The position numbers were made by a program, and so were the translations under genes. A stretch of 64,000 nucleotides of DNA from UBA5078 sp040384465 (GTDB lineage: Bacteria > Pseudomonadota > Gammaproteobacteria > Pseudomonadales > Pseudohongiellaceae). Below the pieces are notes generated by a model. That model saw nothing but the letters and a program-made list of their open reading frames with translations. It was not told the DNA's origin and ran no database searches. The stretch is from contig JAZKJF010000001.1 of assembly GCA_040384465.1 (NCBI GenBank), forward strand, positions 248,001 through 312,000, in the 5' to 3' direction. Of the stretch, positions 25,780 through 33,373 are shown piece by piece (position 1 is the first letter of the stretch; each line of letters starts with the position of its first letter).

Positions 25780-26037
25780 TCAGGANNNNNNNNNNCAGGA
25801 AGTCGATTTTTCTAAGTTCAAGAGCGCATCCAGCATTTCTTTACGACTTCTCAACATATCCTTGTAGGCAACCCGCGCATCAACAACGACTTGATCGGTA
25901 GAATTCTCCTTGTCGAGTTCTGCAAGCCAACTCTCAAGAATTTCCACTTCACCAGCCAGTTGCGCCGCTCCCTCCTGAATCAGCTTATGGTCTATCGTAA
26001 TATGCCTTCCAGCTTTGCGTTTTTCCCTTATTTGCAT
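25780..26037 (-). CDS. Unrecognised 80-residue coiled-coil protein, end at assembly gap
   Basis: The frame starts with ATG at 26037 (MQIREKRKAGRH) and is rich in Glu, Leu, Lys and Ala with heptad-like spacing, suggesting a helical or coiled-coil protein. Eighty residues are read before the N run (LLNLEKSTS). Its stop depends on the gap: as written the frame runs through Ns to a TGA at 25780, and if the two contig ends are merged on their shared CAGGA the frame stops with TGA directly after Ser80. I recognise no family. It lies upstream of the dUTPase-like gene on the same strand. Confidence 0.45.
   Translation of the reverse strand: MQIREKRKAGRHITIDHKLIQEGAAQLAGEVEILESWLAELDKENSTDQVVVDARVAYKDMLRSRKEMLDALLNLEKSTSXXXXS
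25786..25795. other. Assembly gap, ten N
   Basis: Ten N of nominal length. The bases CAGGA occur immediately on both sides (25781-25785 and 25796-25800), which suggests that the contigs may overlap by five bases and that no sequence is truly missing. This is inference. Confidence 0.95.
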
Positions 26038-26325
26038 CTCTGGCCACCTCAGGCCCTAGTCATTTGCTTGCTATAGACCCATTAACATATTAAAAATTGC
26101 CAGCCATCATATCGGCTAGTCATCGATTTAACTGAGAGCTATATCAAATAACAGGGGTGTGATCTGCGAAGATGAGAGAAACCAACCCGTGCTCCGAGGT
26201 GACATCACATTTTCGTACGCGCCGATACATCTAACAATTCATTTGACAATCGTAATCTCAGCCAAATTTCCCGTCCTTCAGAGCCTCTCATACTTTATCG
26301 CAACCGGCAAGTTGGGCTGTAACCA
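26038..26325. other. Intergenic stretch with no recognised element
   Basis: About 290 AT-rich bases between two leftward genes. I see no open frame, tRNA or clear terminator. It presumably holds the promoter of the 80-residue gene. Confidence 0.4.
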
Positions 26326-27060
26326 TTAATCCAAGGTTGCTGTAGATGGTTGATGTAAGAGACTTTCAGAGAGCAATGCCCAGTCTTTCTCATACAACGT
26401 CCTTACCTGGACATGTGTTTCAGGAAGCCCCCAAGCTTCAATAAACATCTTGATATCGGCATCCGTCACAAGGTCGAGATACTCATATCCAATCTCAGCG
26501 TAAGGGAACTGGATTGTTTTCCAAATCTGACAATTTACAAATCTCAGTTTTCGGGACGATAACTGTCGGGTATCTCCTTTTGCATGGAAGAATGCGGCCA
26601 AAGCACTGGTGCGGTAAAGCAGGTGTAATTCATCATCAATAGAGAGACTTGAATCTTTACGCTGTTTGATAATCGCTCTGATGAGGGGGCAGCTTTGTCT
26701 GAAAGCCCCCCTCAACGGGTAAGCCTCTATGCATACCTCCAGTGCTCGCTCGTAGTCTCCTCGAATTCTCAACTCCCGCACAAAATCCTGCCAAGAGGTT
26801 GCTGGGGATGTCTTATGTGACATTGTGGTTACCTCCTCTGTAGTCGAAGGATCAACCGCCCTCAATACGCCGCGAGAAGCAAGCCCGAGGATATCCTCTG
26901 CCGCCTCGACCAGAAAAGACGTCTCAAGTCCGTGCTCTAACGGGGGCAGTGGAGTGGTGCGATCCACCGAAGCCATTGACTCCTTTTCACGATGCTTATG
27001 TAAAAGGTAAATTGTCAGTATCAGTACAGCACTGCTGCATAAGGCTAATAGCACCACCAT
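26326..27060 (-). CDS. Unrecognised membrane-anchored protein, 244 residues
   Basis: Begins with one hydrophobic segment (about residues 2-20, VVLLALCSSAVLILTIYLL) followed by a basic KHREK, so it is probably anchored in the inner membrane with the bulk in the cytoplasm. A polar linker runs to about residue 85. The rest is helical, with WQDFVRELRIRGDYERALEVCIEAYP resembling a single TPR-like helical pair in part, and a C-terminal region rich in aromatic residues. I do not recognise a family. The start is ATG at 27060. It lies between an intergenic region and the tRNA-Glu promoter, on the strand opposite to the tRNA. Confidence 0.6.
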   Translation of the reverse strand: MVVLLALCSSAVLILTIYLLHKHREKESMASVDRTTPLPPLEHGLETSFLVEAAEDILGLASRGVLRAVDPSTTEEVTTMSHKTSPATSWQDFVRELRIRGDYERALEVCIEAYPLRGAFRQSCPLIRAIIKQRKDSSLSIDDELHLLYRTSALAAFFHAKGDTRQLSSRKLRFVNCQIWKTIQFPYAEIGYEYLDLVTDADIKMFIEAWGLPETHVQVRTLYEKDWALLSESLLHQPSTATLD

Positions 27061-27285
27061 TTATAAGGCACCTGCTAGTGATGGGTGGAATTATCTAAAG
27101 ACTCCTGAAGCGAGAGATCCAGTCGTCTACCAATTCTAGCAAGCAATTCTTCTAAACAGGCGATGACATTAATAAGATTGTTGTGTACGCTTGCGGCCTT
27201 GTTACAGAACTGTACGATGGTTACCAAGTTTGCAAGGAGGGAAAAAGTCTTATCAGCTCGCGTAGGAAAATTTTGCGATTTCCTC

Positions 27286-27314
27286 TTGACGCAAGCGAGC
27301 AAGCTTCCTAAAAT
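27286..27314 (+). promoter_or_regulatory. Sigma-70 promoter of tRNA-Glu
   Basis: TTGACG (27286-27291), a 17-base spacer and TAAAAT (27309-27314) are followed by a GC-rich discriminator (gcgccgcc), typical of growth-rate and ppGpp controlled stable RNA promoters. The expected start is about 35 bases before the tRNA. Confidence 0.75.
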
Positions 27315-27356
27315 GCGCCGCCTTCTGTGAGAACATGAAGGGAAAGATCGACTCTA

Positions 27357-27432
27357 GTCCCCTTCGTCTAGAGGCCTAGGACACCGGGTTTTCATCCCGG
27401 CAACGGGGGTTCGAAACCCCCAGGGGACGCCA
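27357..27432 (+). tRNA. tRNA-Glu (anticodon TTC)
   Basis: A 76-base cloverleaf with encoded CCA. The acceptor stem gtcccct (27357-27363) pairs with aggggac (27422-27428), followed by discriminator G and CCA. The anticodon stem ccggg/cccgg holds the loop ttttcat, giving TTC. The T arm has GGTTCGAA. It is single, not in a cluster. Confidence 0.97.
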
Positions 27433-27436
27433 AATT

Positions 27437-27468
27437 AAAAAGCCTGACTTATGTCAGGCTTTTTTTTG
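27437..27468 (+). terminator. Rho-independent terminator after tRNA-Glu
   Basis: Perfect arms agcctgac (27441-27448) and gtcaggct (27453-27460) with a four-base loop, flanked by A-run and followed by TTTTTTTT. It ends the tRNA transcript five bases after CCA. Confidence 0.92.
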
Positions 27469-27583
27469 CTTACTAAAATGTCTAGCGCCACTCTTCGATT
27501 CGCTCACTAGGGTGGCTTTTGCTACTATAACAGGCACCACTTTTCTATCAAATACTCACAAGTCATCTCTGGTAGTCCTCATA

Positions 27584-28501
27584 ATGCCAAACGCAATTTC
27601 CATTCAGGACCTGCACAAGACGTATGCCAATGGGCATCACGCATTAAAAGGGGTCAATCTTGAGGTCCGTGAACAAGATTTTTTTGCATTGCTTGGACCT
27701 AATGGTGCAGGGAAATCAACGATTATCGGCATCATTTCAACACTTGTGCGCCAAACCTCAGGCACGGTAAGCGTGTTTGGTAGAGATGTCGCCACACATG
27801 TGTACGAAACCAAACTAGACTTTGGCGTTGTACCACAAGAGATCAATTTCAGTCCTTTCGAAAAAGTTGCCGACATTGTAATGACGCAGGCTGGTTACTA
27901 CGGGCTTCCCAGATCCCTCGCAAGAGATAGAACAGAAAAATACTTACGGCAACTAGGATTATGGGATAAACGAGATAGCCGCTCAAGAATGCTTTCCGGT
28001 GGTATGAAAAGGAGGTTGATGATAGCAAGGGCATTGGTACACGAGCCCAAGCTGCTTATTTTAGACGAACCTACTGCCGGAGTAGATATCGAGTTACGCC
28101 GCTCAATGTGGGACTTTTTACAAGGAATTAATGAGAAAGGCACCACAATCATACTGACGACACACTACCTGGAGGAAGCCGAGAACCTTTGTCGCAATAT
28201 TGCCATCATCGAAGAAGGCAACATAACTGAAAATACAAGCATGAAGTCCTTGCTCAACAGGATTGAATCACAAACGTTAATCTTCGATGCTCAAAATGAG
28301 CTCAACATATCCATTTTTCGTGGCACCGAACTTGAGAATAGCCGATTTCTGGATTCACATACTTTCGAGATAGACACCGGGCCAAGTGAGGATATCAATA
28401 AAATATTTACACAGTTAAGTCACTTGGGTATAAAAATTAGAAATGTACGCAGTAAAACCAATAGACTTGAACAGCTTTTCATTTCAAAAATAAGAAACTG
28501 A
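27584..28501 (+). CDS. yadG: ABC transporter ATP-binding protein, YadG type
   Basis: ATPase of an ABC-2 type exporter. Walker A is GPNGAGKS, the signature is LSGGMKRRL, Walker B is LLILDEPTAGVD and the H-loop lies in TTHYLEEAE. The length from the ATG at 27584 is 305 residues; the frame extends 24 codons upstream but that part reads through non-coding-like sequence. The permease gene follows 28 bases later. E. coli YadG/YadH is the closest pairing by sequence of the partner. The substrate is not known for this family. Confidence 0.88.
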   Translation: MPNAISIQDLHKTYANGHHALKGVNLEVREQDFFALLGPNGAGKSTIIGIISTLVRQTSGTVSVFGRDVATHVYETKLDFGVVPQEINFSPFEKVADIVMTQAGYYGLPRSLARDRTEKYLRQLGLWDKRDSRSRMLSGGMKRRLMIARALVHEPKLLILDEPTAGVDIELRRSMWDFLQGINEKGTTIILTTHYLEEAENLCRNIAIIEEGNITENTSMKSLLNRIESQTLIFDAQNELNISIFRGTELENSRFLDSHTFEIDTGPSEDINKIFTQLSHLGIKIRNVRSKTNRLEQLFISKIRN

Positions 28502-28529
28502 CACCCAGATTTTCCGGAGCTTTAAGGCA

Positions 28530-29303
28530 ATGTCAAACAGGCATAAGTACATCGCTTTTGAAACTATTTTAGTAAAAGAGGTGCGCCGATTTTCCAGAAT
28601 TTGGGTGCAAACCTTGGTCCCTCCTGCGATCACAATTGGGCTCTACTTTCTGATCTTCGGGAATCTAATTGGAGCAAGAGTTGGAAATATGGGAGGGTAT
28701 GGTTATATGGAGTTCATCGTGCCAGGATTGATCATGATGGCCGTAATTCAAAACTCATATTCGAATGTCGTATCCTCTTTTTTTAGTCAGAAATTTCAAC
28801 GAAGCATAGAAGAACTGTTGGTATCCCCAATCCCTAATTATGTAATCCTTGCTGGATTTGTCGCTGGCGGGGTAACACGCGGACTAGCAGTTGGTATAAT
28901 AGTTTCTCTTATGTCCCTGGCGTTTACGAATTTTCATATTCATGATCTGACAATTACTATTTTGGTCGTATTACTGACTGCCGTAATATTTTCGCTAGCG
29001 GGCTTTATCAACGCATTGTATGCAAATAATTTCGACGACATTTCAATCATTCCTACTTTTGTGTTAACCCCGCTAATATATCTTGGTGGTGTTTTCTACT
29101 CAGTAGATCAGCTACCAGAAGTGGGGAGACTCCTTTCATCTTTTAATCCAATTGTCTACATGATAAACGCCTTCAGGTTCGGCATTCTTGGCACATCGGA
29201 TGTCAGTATTTACTGGTCAATCATGATGCTGACTATAGTAGGAGTAGTCCTTTTCAGCAGTTGTATTTTTCTACTTAGAAAGGGAATCGGGCTTCGGCAC
29301 TAA
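28530..29303 (+). CDS. yadH: ABC-2 type transporter permease, YadH type
   Basis: Six-helix ABC-2 permease of 257 residues. It matches E. coli YadH closely in conserved segments such as RIWVQTLVPP, FGNLIGARVG, YMEFIVPGLIMM, RSIEELLVSP and TPLIYLGGVFYS, which are the family hallmarks. It forms the membrane partner of the ATPase just upstream, giving a dimeric exporter in the inner membrane. Its substrate is unknown. queF starts 17 bases downstream and may be co-transcribed. Confidence 0.9.
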   Translation: MSNRHKYIAFETILVKEVRRFSRIWVQTLVPPAITIGLYFLIFGNLIGARVGNMGGYGYMEFIVPGLIMMAVIQNSYSNVVSSFFSQKFQRSIEELLVSPIPNYVILAGFVAGGVTRGLAVGIIVSLMSLAFTNFHIHDLTITILVVLLTAVIFSLAGFINALYANNFDDISIIPTFVLTPLIYLGGVFYSVDQLPEVGRLLSSFNPIVYMINAFRFGILGTSDVSIYWSIMMLTIVGVVLFSSCIFLLRKGIGLRH

Positions 29304-29320
29304 CAAGGTTGTATTTGATT

Positions 29321-30145
29321 ATGACTACAAATCCGCTAGGGTTGCCTACCTCCTACCCATCTCGTTATGCGCCGGAGTTACTCTTTGCAATTCCTCGAAC
29401 AATCAATCGAAATAATCTCGGGTTTGATGCAGAGAAATTGCCATTCCTAGGGTTCGACGTCTGGAGGGCCTATGAAATCTCTTGGCTTAATTTACGAGGA
29501 AAGCCTGTTGTCGCCATTGGAGAATTTGTTGTTCCTTGTGACTCACCTAATATCGTGGAATCAAAATCCTTAAAGCTCTATCTAAACTCATTAAATCAAA
29601 CACAATTTTTTGATATTGCAGCCGTCAAAAAATTGCTGACCGATGATCTGAGTCGCGTAGCTGGTAGCACGATCGCTGTACGGCTCTTTCCTGCAAATCA
29701 TTACGACGAACTGAAGGTCACACTACCTTTGGGACGATGCCTTGATGATCTGGACATACAAGTAAACTGCTATACACCAACACCGCAGCACCTGAAAGTT
29801 GATGCAAATTGTATTATTTCGGAAACTCTTTACAGCGAGTTGTTTCGATCCAATTGCCCCGTCACAGGACAGCCCGATTGGGGAACGATTGTCATCAGTT
29901 ACCACGGACCTGCGATCGATCACAGAGGGTTGCTTGCATACTTGGTATCCTTTCGTGCCCATGAAGGCTTCCACGAGGACTGCGTTGAACATGTATTCAG
30001 AGATATCAGCACCAACTGCGCAACAGAAAGCCTGCAGGTATCTATCAACTTTCTCAGAAGGGGAGGGCTGGAAATAAATCCCATTAGATTTTCCAACACA
30101 TATCCGTCATCGCTCCCTTCCTTAGAGAGATTTGTGCGGCAGTAG
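29321..30145 (+). CDS. queF: NADPH-dependent 7-cyano-7-deazaguanine reductase QueF
   Basis: Reduces preQ0 to preQ1, a queuosine precursor used to modify GUN-anticodon tRNAs. This is the long (YqfD-like, bimodular) form of 274 residues. Visible features are the ESKSLKLYLNSLNQT strand (NADPH-binding motif ESKS), the catalytic cysteine in RSNCPVTGQPDWG, and the FHEDCVEHVF and RRGGLEINP motifs. The ATG at 29321 matches the E. coli N-terminus; AAGG is about 12 bases upstream. A TTG at 29309 is possible. It closes the yadGH segment. Confidence 0.94.
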   Translation: MTTNPLGLPTSYPSRYAPELLFAIPRTINRNNLGFDAEKLPFLGFDVWRAYEISWLNLRGKPVVAIGEFVVPCDSPNIVESKSLKLYLNSLNQTQFFDIAAVKKLLTDDLSRVAGSTIAVRLFPANHYDELKVTLPLGRCLDDLDIQVNCYTPTPQHLKVDANCIISETLYSELFRSNCPVTGQPDWGTIVISYHGPAIDHRGLLAYLVSFRAHEGFHEDCVEHVFRDISTNCATESLQVSINFLRRGGLEINPIRFSNTYPSSLPSLERFVRQ

Positions 30146-30225
30146 TCGAGCTTGTATTTAATCATTCTGTGTTATAGAGTAGCGCGCCCTCAGAATGACT
30201 GCCTTTAGGCAGATATCTAATCACC

Positions 30226-30313
30226 GGTGAGGTGTCCGAGAGGCTGAAGGAGCACGCCTGGAAAGTGTGTATACGGAAACGTATCGAGGGTTCGAATCCC
30301 TCCCTCACCGCCA
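30226..30313 (+). tRNA. tRNA-Ser (anticodon GGA)
   Basis: An 88-base class II tRNA with a long variable arm (tacggaaacgta). The acceptor stem ggtgagg pairs with cctcacc (30303-30309), and CCA is encoded at 30311-30313. The anticodon loop in cctggaaagt gives GGA. Nearly identical in layout to E. coli tRNA-Ser(GGA). It precedes the 4.5S RNA gene. Confidence 0.96.
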
Positions 30314-30457
30314 CTATTACAGCTACCGGTTATTTCTCTTTTCCGCTGATGTATCTAGCTGCGAACAGATGCTCGATATACCTCTTGTCAACCCAGACCG
30401 GACAACAACAGCCATAATCTGTTGGAACAAACCAGCCCTGACTAATACCTGTAGTGC

Positions 30458-30486
30458 TTGATTAATCGTCGACATTTCAACATAAT
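30458..30486 (+). promoter_or_regulatory. Sigma-70 promoter of the 4.5S RNA gene
   Basis: TTGATT (30458-30463), 17 bases, CATAAT (30481-30486), then a GC-rich discriminator (gcggcg). A start near 30493 would leave a short leader to be processed before the mature RNA. Confidence 0.6.
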
Positions 30487-30531
30487 GCGGCGACGTAATG
30501 GTGCTGCATGTAAGCTACTGTGACGCTTAAT

Positions 30532-30644
30532 GGTATCTCTTGCCGGTCCCCTCGCAATGATAAGTTGTGAACCCCGCCAGGCCCGGAAGGGAGCAACGGT
30601 AACGACTGATTCATGTGCCGTGGTTCGGCTGGCAGGGGATACCT
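30532..30644 (+). ncRNA. ffs: Signal recognition particle 4.5S RNA
   Basis: RNA core of the bacterial SRP, which binds Ffh and targets membrane proteins co-translationally. The ends pair as one long hairpin (ggtatctcttgcc with ggcaggggatacc, allowing G-U). The apical domain has the diagnostic GGCCCGGAAGGGAGCAAC block, containing the GGAA tetraloop and the symmetric-loop bases for Ffh binding. It sits between tRNA-Ser and dnaX, a conserved arrangement. The exact ends are estimated from pairing. Confidence 0.93.
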
Positions 30645-30666
30645 CCAATCGAGGTTGTTGTTTTTA
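30641..30666 (+). terminator. Weak terminator hairpin after ffs
   Basis: acctc (30641-30645) pairs with gaggt (30651-30655) around a five-base loop, followed by tgttgttttta. It overlaps the last bases of the 4.5S RNA. Five pairs only, so strength is uncertain. Confidence 0.4.
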
Positions 30667-30681
30667 CTCAGCTCTTGATTC

Positions 30682-30711
30682 TTGATGCCGCTTACTACTC
30701 CCCTTTATAAA
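30682..30711 (+). promoter_or_regulatory. Sigma-70 promoter of dnaX
   Basis: TTGATG (30682-30687), 18 bases, TATAAA (30706-30711), about 40 bases before the dnaX ATG. Confidence 0.5.
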
Positions 30712-30751
30712 ACAGACATCGATCCGTACTCAGATCATTGAACGGGACAAA

Positions 30752-32419
30752 ATGACCTACCAGGTGCTGGCGAGAAAATGGCGTCCAAAGACATTCAGCG
30801 ATATGGCTGGTCAGGAGCACGTACTTCAAACGTTAATCCACGCGCTGAACAATAATCGCCTTCACCATGCTTATCTCTTCACAGGCACGAGGGGTGTCGG
30901 CAAGACAACCATTGCAAGAATTTTCGCAAAGTGCCTTAACTGTGAGAATGGTGTGAGTTCCACGCCATGCGGGAAATGTACAGCCTGCAATGAAATCGCC
31001 GAAGGACGCTTTATTGACTTGATTGAAGTTGATGCGGCATCAAAGACAAAAGTCGAAGATACGCGCGAACTATTAGATAATGTGCAATATGCGCCTTCGC
31101 GAGGACGCTACAAGGTGTACTTGATAGATGAAGTGCACATGTTATCTCAACACAGCTTCAACGCCCTGCTTAAAACTTTGGAGGAACCTCCACCGCATGT
31201 GGTATTTCTTCTAGCAACGACAGATCCACATAAACTGCCGATTACAATTCTCTCGCGTTGTCTGCAATTTAGCCTTAAAAATCTAAGCCCTCAGAAAATA
31301 GTAGATTATCTGCGCTCTGTGCTGATTGCAGAACAAATTATTTTTGAAGAACCAGCTCTGTGGATTCTTGCCAAAGCGGCTCACGGGAGTATGCGAGATG
31401 CGCTGACTCTTCTGGACCAGAGTATTTCTTTTTGCGAAGGAAAAGTTATTGCATCGGAAATCAGCACGCTTCTCGGGACTCCCGATCAATCTTTGCTGGT
31501 CGACATACTGAATGCACTCGGTCAAACCAATCCAACAGCTTTGCTAGACTGTGTCAGTGCAATTGCAGAGCGTTCGCTAGATTACTTTTCGTTTATTGAA
31601 AGTTTCTTGTCTGTACTTCATCGAATCGCAGTCGCCCAACTGGTCCCAGGTGGGATCGACAACAGCCAGGGAGATCGAGAGCAAATCTTAGAACTATCAA
31701 AGAGTTTTTCTGCAGAAGACATCCAGCTGTACTACCAGATTGCGTTGAATGGAAAGCATGACCTCGCTCTATCCCATGATCCGCGTATGGCTTTTGAAAT
31801 GTTATTGCTACGTATGTTGGTATTCTCTCCACAAGCAATTTTGGCGGAGGAATCAATTTCGCCTACTGAAGCAGTACTGCCTCCACTAGCAGCACCACAA
31901 TCGTCAATAGAGAAAGAACTCACGGAAAAAAAAAAGCATGACGCAGCAGATACCGTCATTACTTCGGTGAATTCGCCATCCAGTATTTCGACAAACTCAA
32001 TATACGTTCATCCTGAACCCAAAATTGATGCCGATAAATGGATGCACATATTTGATGAGCTGGAAATTTCCGGAATCACTAGAAATTTACTGGCGAATTG
32101 CGCTCCTGTGTCGTTCGAGGATAGCCATCTTGTCCTTACTTTGGACGAAACACAAAGCTCCTTGTTCAATGATGAGCATAAAAGGAGAATTACAAAGTCT
32201 TTGTCTCGTCATTTCAACGAAGAACTTCAAGTAGATATTTTATTTGGTGTTCTCGAAACCGAATCACCCGCACAATTCAAGCAACGACAACGGGAGGAGT
32301 TCTCCTCTCAAGCAATAACCAATTTCGAGAATGACAGCAACGTTCAGGCTGTGATGCAACTTTTCTCCGCGCAACTACTGAAAAGCACTATCACTGTTGC
32401 CAACGAGGTAAAACCATGA
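30752..32419 (+). CDS. dnaX: DNA polymerase III tau/gamma subunits
   Basis: Clamp-loader ATPase. Tau also tethers the polymerase cores and the helicase. Domain I has Walker A GTRGVGKT, a zinc-binding set of cysteines (CLNC...C-GKC-TAC), DEVHMLS Walker B and the SRC finger in LSRCLQF. The full product is 555 residues, shorter than E. coli tau (643). A run of ten A at 31926-31935 followed by G contains A AAA AAG at codons 394-395. A -1 shift there gives GCA then TGA (31939-31941), so a gamma form of 396 residues is predicted. The last bases overlap ybaB by four (ATGA). Start: ATG with ACGGGAC upstream. Confidence 0.95.
   Translation: MTYQVLARKWRPKTFSDMAGQEHVLQTLIHALNNNRLHHAYLFTGTRGVGKTTIARIFAKCLNCENGVSSTPCGKCTACNEIAEGRFIDLIEVDAASKTKVEDTRELLDNVQYAPSRGRYKVYLIDEVHMLSQHSFNALLKTLEEPPPHVVFLLATTDPHKLPITILSRCLQFSLKNLSPQKIVDYLRSVLIAEQIIFEEPALWILAKAAHGSMRDALTLLDQSISFCEGKVIASEISTLLGTPDQSLLVDILNALGQTNPTALLDCVSAIAERSLDYFSFIESFLSVLHRIAVAQLVPGGIDNSQGDREQILELSKSFSAEDIQLYYQIALNGKHDLALSHDPRMAFEMLLLRMLVFSPQAILAEESISPTEAVLPPLAAPQSSIEKELTEKKKHDAADTVITSVNSPSSISTNSIYVHPEPKIDADKWMHIFDELEISGITRNLLANCAPVSFEDSHLVLTLDETQSSLFNDEHKRRITKSLSRHFNEELQVDILFGVLETESPAQFKQRQREEFSSQAITNFENDSNVQAVMQLFSAQLLKSTITVANEVKP
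31926..31941 (+). promoter_or_regulatory. Programmed -1 frameshift / slippage site in dnaX
   Basis: Ten A then GCATGA. In frame zero it reads ...GAA AAA AAA AAG CAT GAC. Slipping back one base on A AAA AAG gives GCA followed at once by the stop TGA. E. coli dnaX has the same design (one residue then TGA). A purine-rich stretch (agagaaagaa) about 10-20 bases upstream could serve as the stimulatory Shine-Dalgarno element. The A10 run could also allow polymerase slippage. Confidence 0.75.
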
Positions 32420-32736
32420 CAGATATAAACGAGTTAATGAAGCAAGCCAGAAAAATGCAAGAACAGATGCAAAATGCCCAGAAAGAAGTGGAAAATTTAG
32501 TGTTGATTGGAGAGTCTGGAGCCGGGCTTGTCAAGATACAAATGAACGGGCGGCATGATGTGAAACAAGTAACTTTGGATCTTGTTTTGCTTCAAGAGGA
32601 CAAAGAAGTGATCGAAGACTTGATCGCGGCAGCCATTAACGACGCTGTCAAAAAAATTGAAGAAAAAAACCGGCAACTGGTAACCGGTATGTCTGGTGGT
32701 TTCAAGTTACCGGATGGGTTCAAATTACCTTTTTAA
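32416..32736 (+). CDS. ybaB: Nucleoid-associated protein YbaB/EbfC family
   Basis: Small dimeric DNA-binding protein of 106 residues. It starts MTDINELMKQARKMQEQMQ, has the central VKIQMNGRHDVKQVTLD strand region and ends with a glycine-rich tail (TGMSGGFKLPDGFKLPF). Its ATG overlaps the dnaX stop (ATGA), giving translational coupling, and recR starts 31 bases downstream. The dnaX-ybaB-recR order is conserved across many bacteria. Confidence 0.95.
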   Translation: MTDINELMKQARKMQEQMQNAQKEVENLVLIGESGAGLVKIQMNGRHDVKQVTLDLVLLQEDKEVIEDLIAAAINDAVKKIEEKNRQLVTGMSGGFKLPDGFKLPF

Positions 32737-32767
32737 GCATCAATTGAATTGATAATGAGATTTTGTA

Positions 32768-33373
32768 ATGTTTTCCAGCCCTCTGATTGAAAAATTAGTA
32801 GATTCTTTCAGATGTTTGCCCGGTGTTGGTCCGAAATCGGCACAGCGTATGGCTTTGCATCTATTAGAGCGTAATAGATCGGGGGGAAGACACTTAAGCG
32901 CAGTCTTGAGCGAGGCTCTCGAAAAGGTTGGTAACTGCAACCAGTGCCGTACGTTGACCGAAGACCCGGTTTGCAGGATCTGTGCAAGCAGCGCTCGAAA
33001 TTCAAAAATGCTTTGTGTTGTTGAGTCTCCTGCCGATGTCAATGCAATCGAACAAACTGGCAGCTACAAAGGTTTATACTTTGTATTAATGGGCCACCTC
33101 TCACCCATAGACGGCATAGGCCCCGACCAGATCGGTATACCAGCGTTACTTGATCTGTTACGCAGCAGACAAATCGACGAGGTTATTCTCGCCAGCAATC
33201 CAACTGTAGAAGGAGAAGCGACAGCGTATTACATCGCAGAGCAAATAAAGGGATTTCATATAACGATTTCAAGGATTGCTCATGGCGTGCCTATTGGTGG
33301 CGAATTGGAATTCGTAGACGGTGGCACTCTCAGCCACGCGGTTAATGGCAGACAGGTGGTCCACAACCCATGA
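32768..33373 (+). CDS. recR: Recombination mediator protein RecR
   Basis: Acts with RecO (and RecF) to load RecA onto SSB-coated single-stranded DNA at gaps. The helix-hairpin-helix (LPGVGPKSAQRMALHLL), the four-cysteine zinc finger (CNQCRTLTEDPVCRIC) and the Toprim domain starting VVESPADV are all present, followed by the C-terminal HGVPIGGELEFVD Walker-B-like part. The length of 201 residues is exact for the family. Its stop overlaps the rnd start by four bases. Confidence 0.97.
   Translation: MFSSPLIEKLVDSFRCLPGVGPKSAQRMALHLLERNRSGGRHLSAVLSEALEKVGNCNQCRTLTEDPVCRICASSARNSKMLCVVESPADVNAIEQTGSYKGLYFVLMGHLSPIDGIGPDQIGIPALLDLLRSRQIDEVILASNPTVEGEATAYYIAEQIKGFHITISRIAHGVPIGGELEFVDGGTLSHAVNGRQVVHNP

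Noticed and set aside
27075..27302. 75-codon minus-strand frame next to tRNA-Glu
   Set aside because: It would start with TTG inside the tRNA-Glu promoter, has no ribosome site and no recognisable family. More likely a chance frame.
27357..27432. tRNA-Glu as a phage or island attachment site
   Set aside because: I saw no copy of the tRNA 3' end nearby and no integrase gene in the window.
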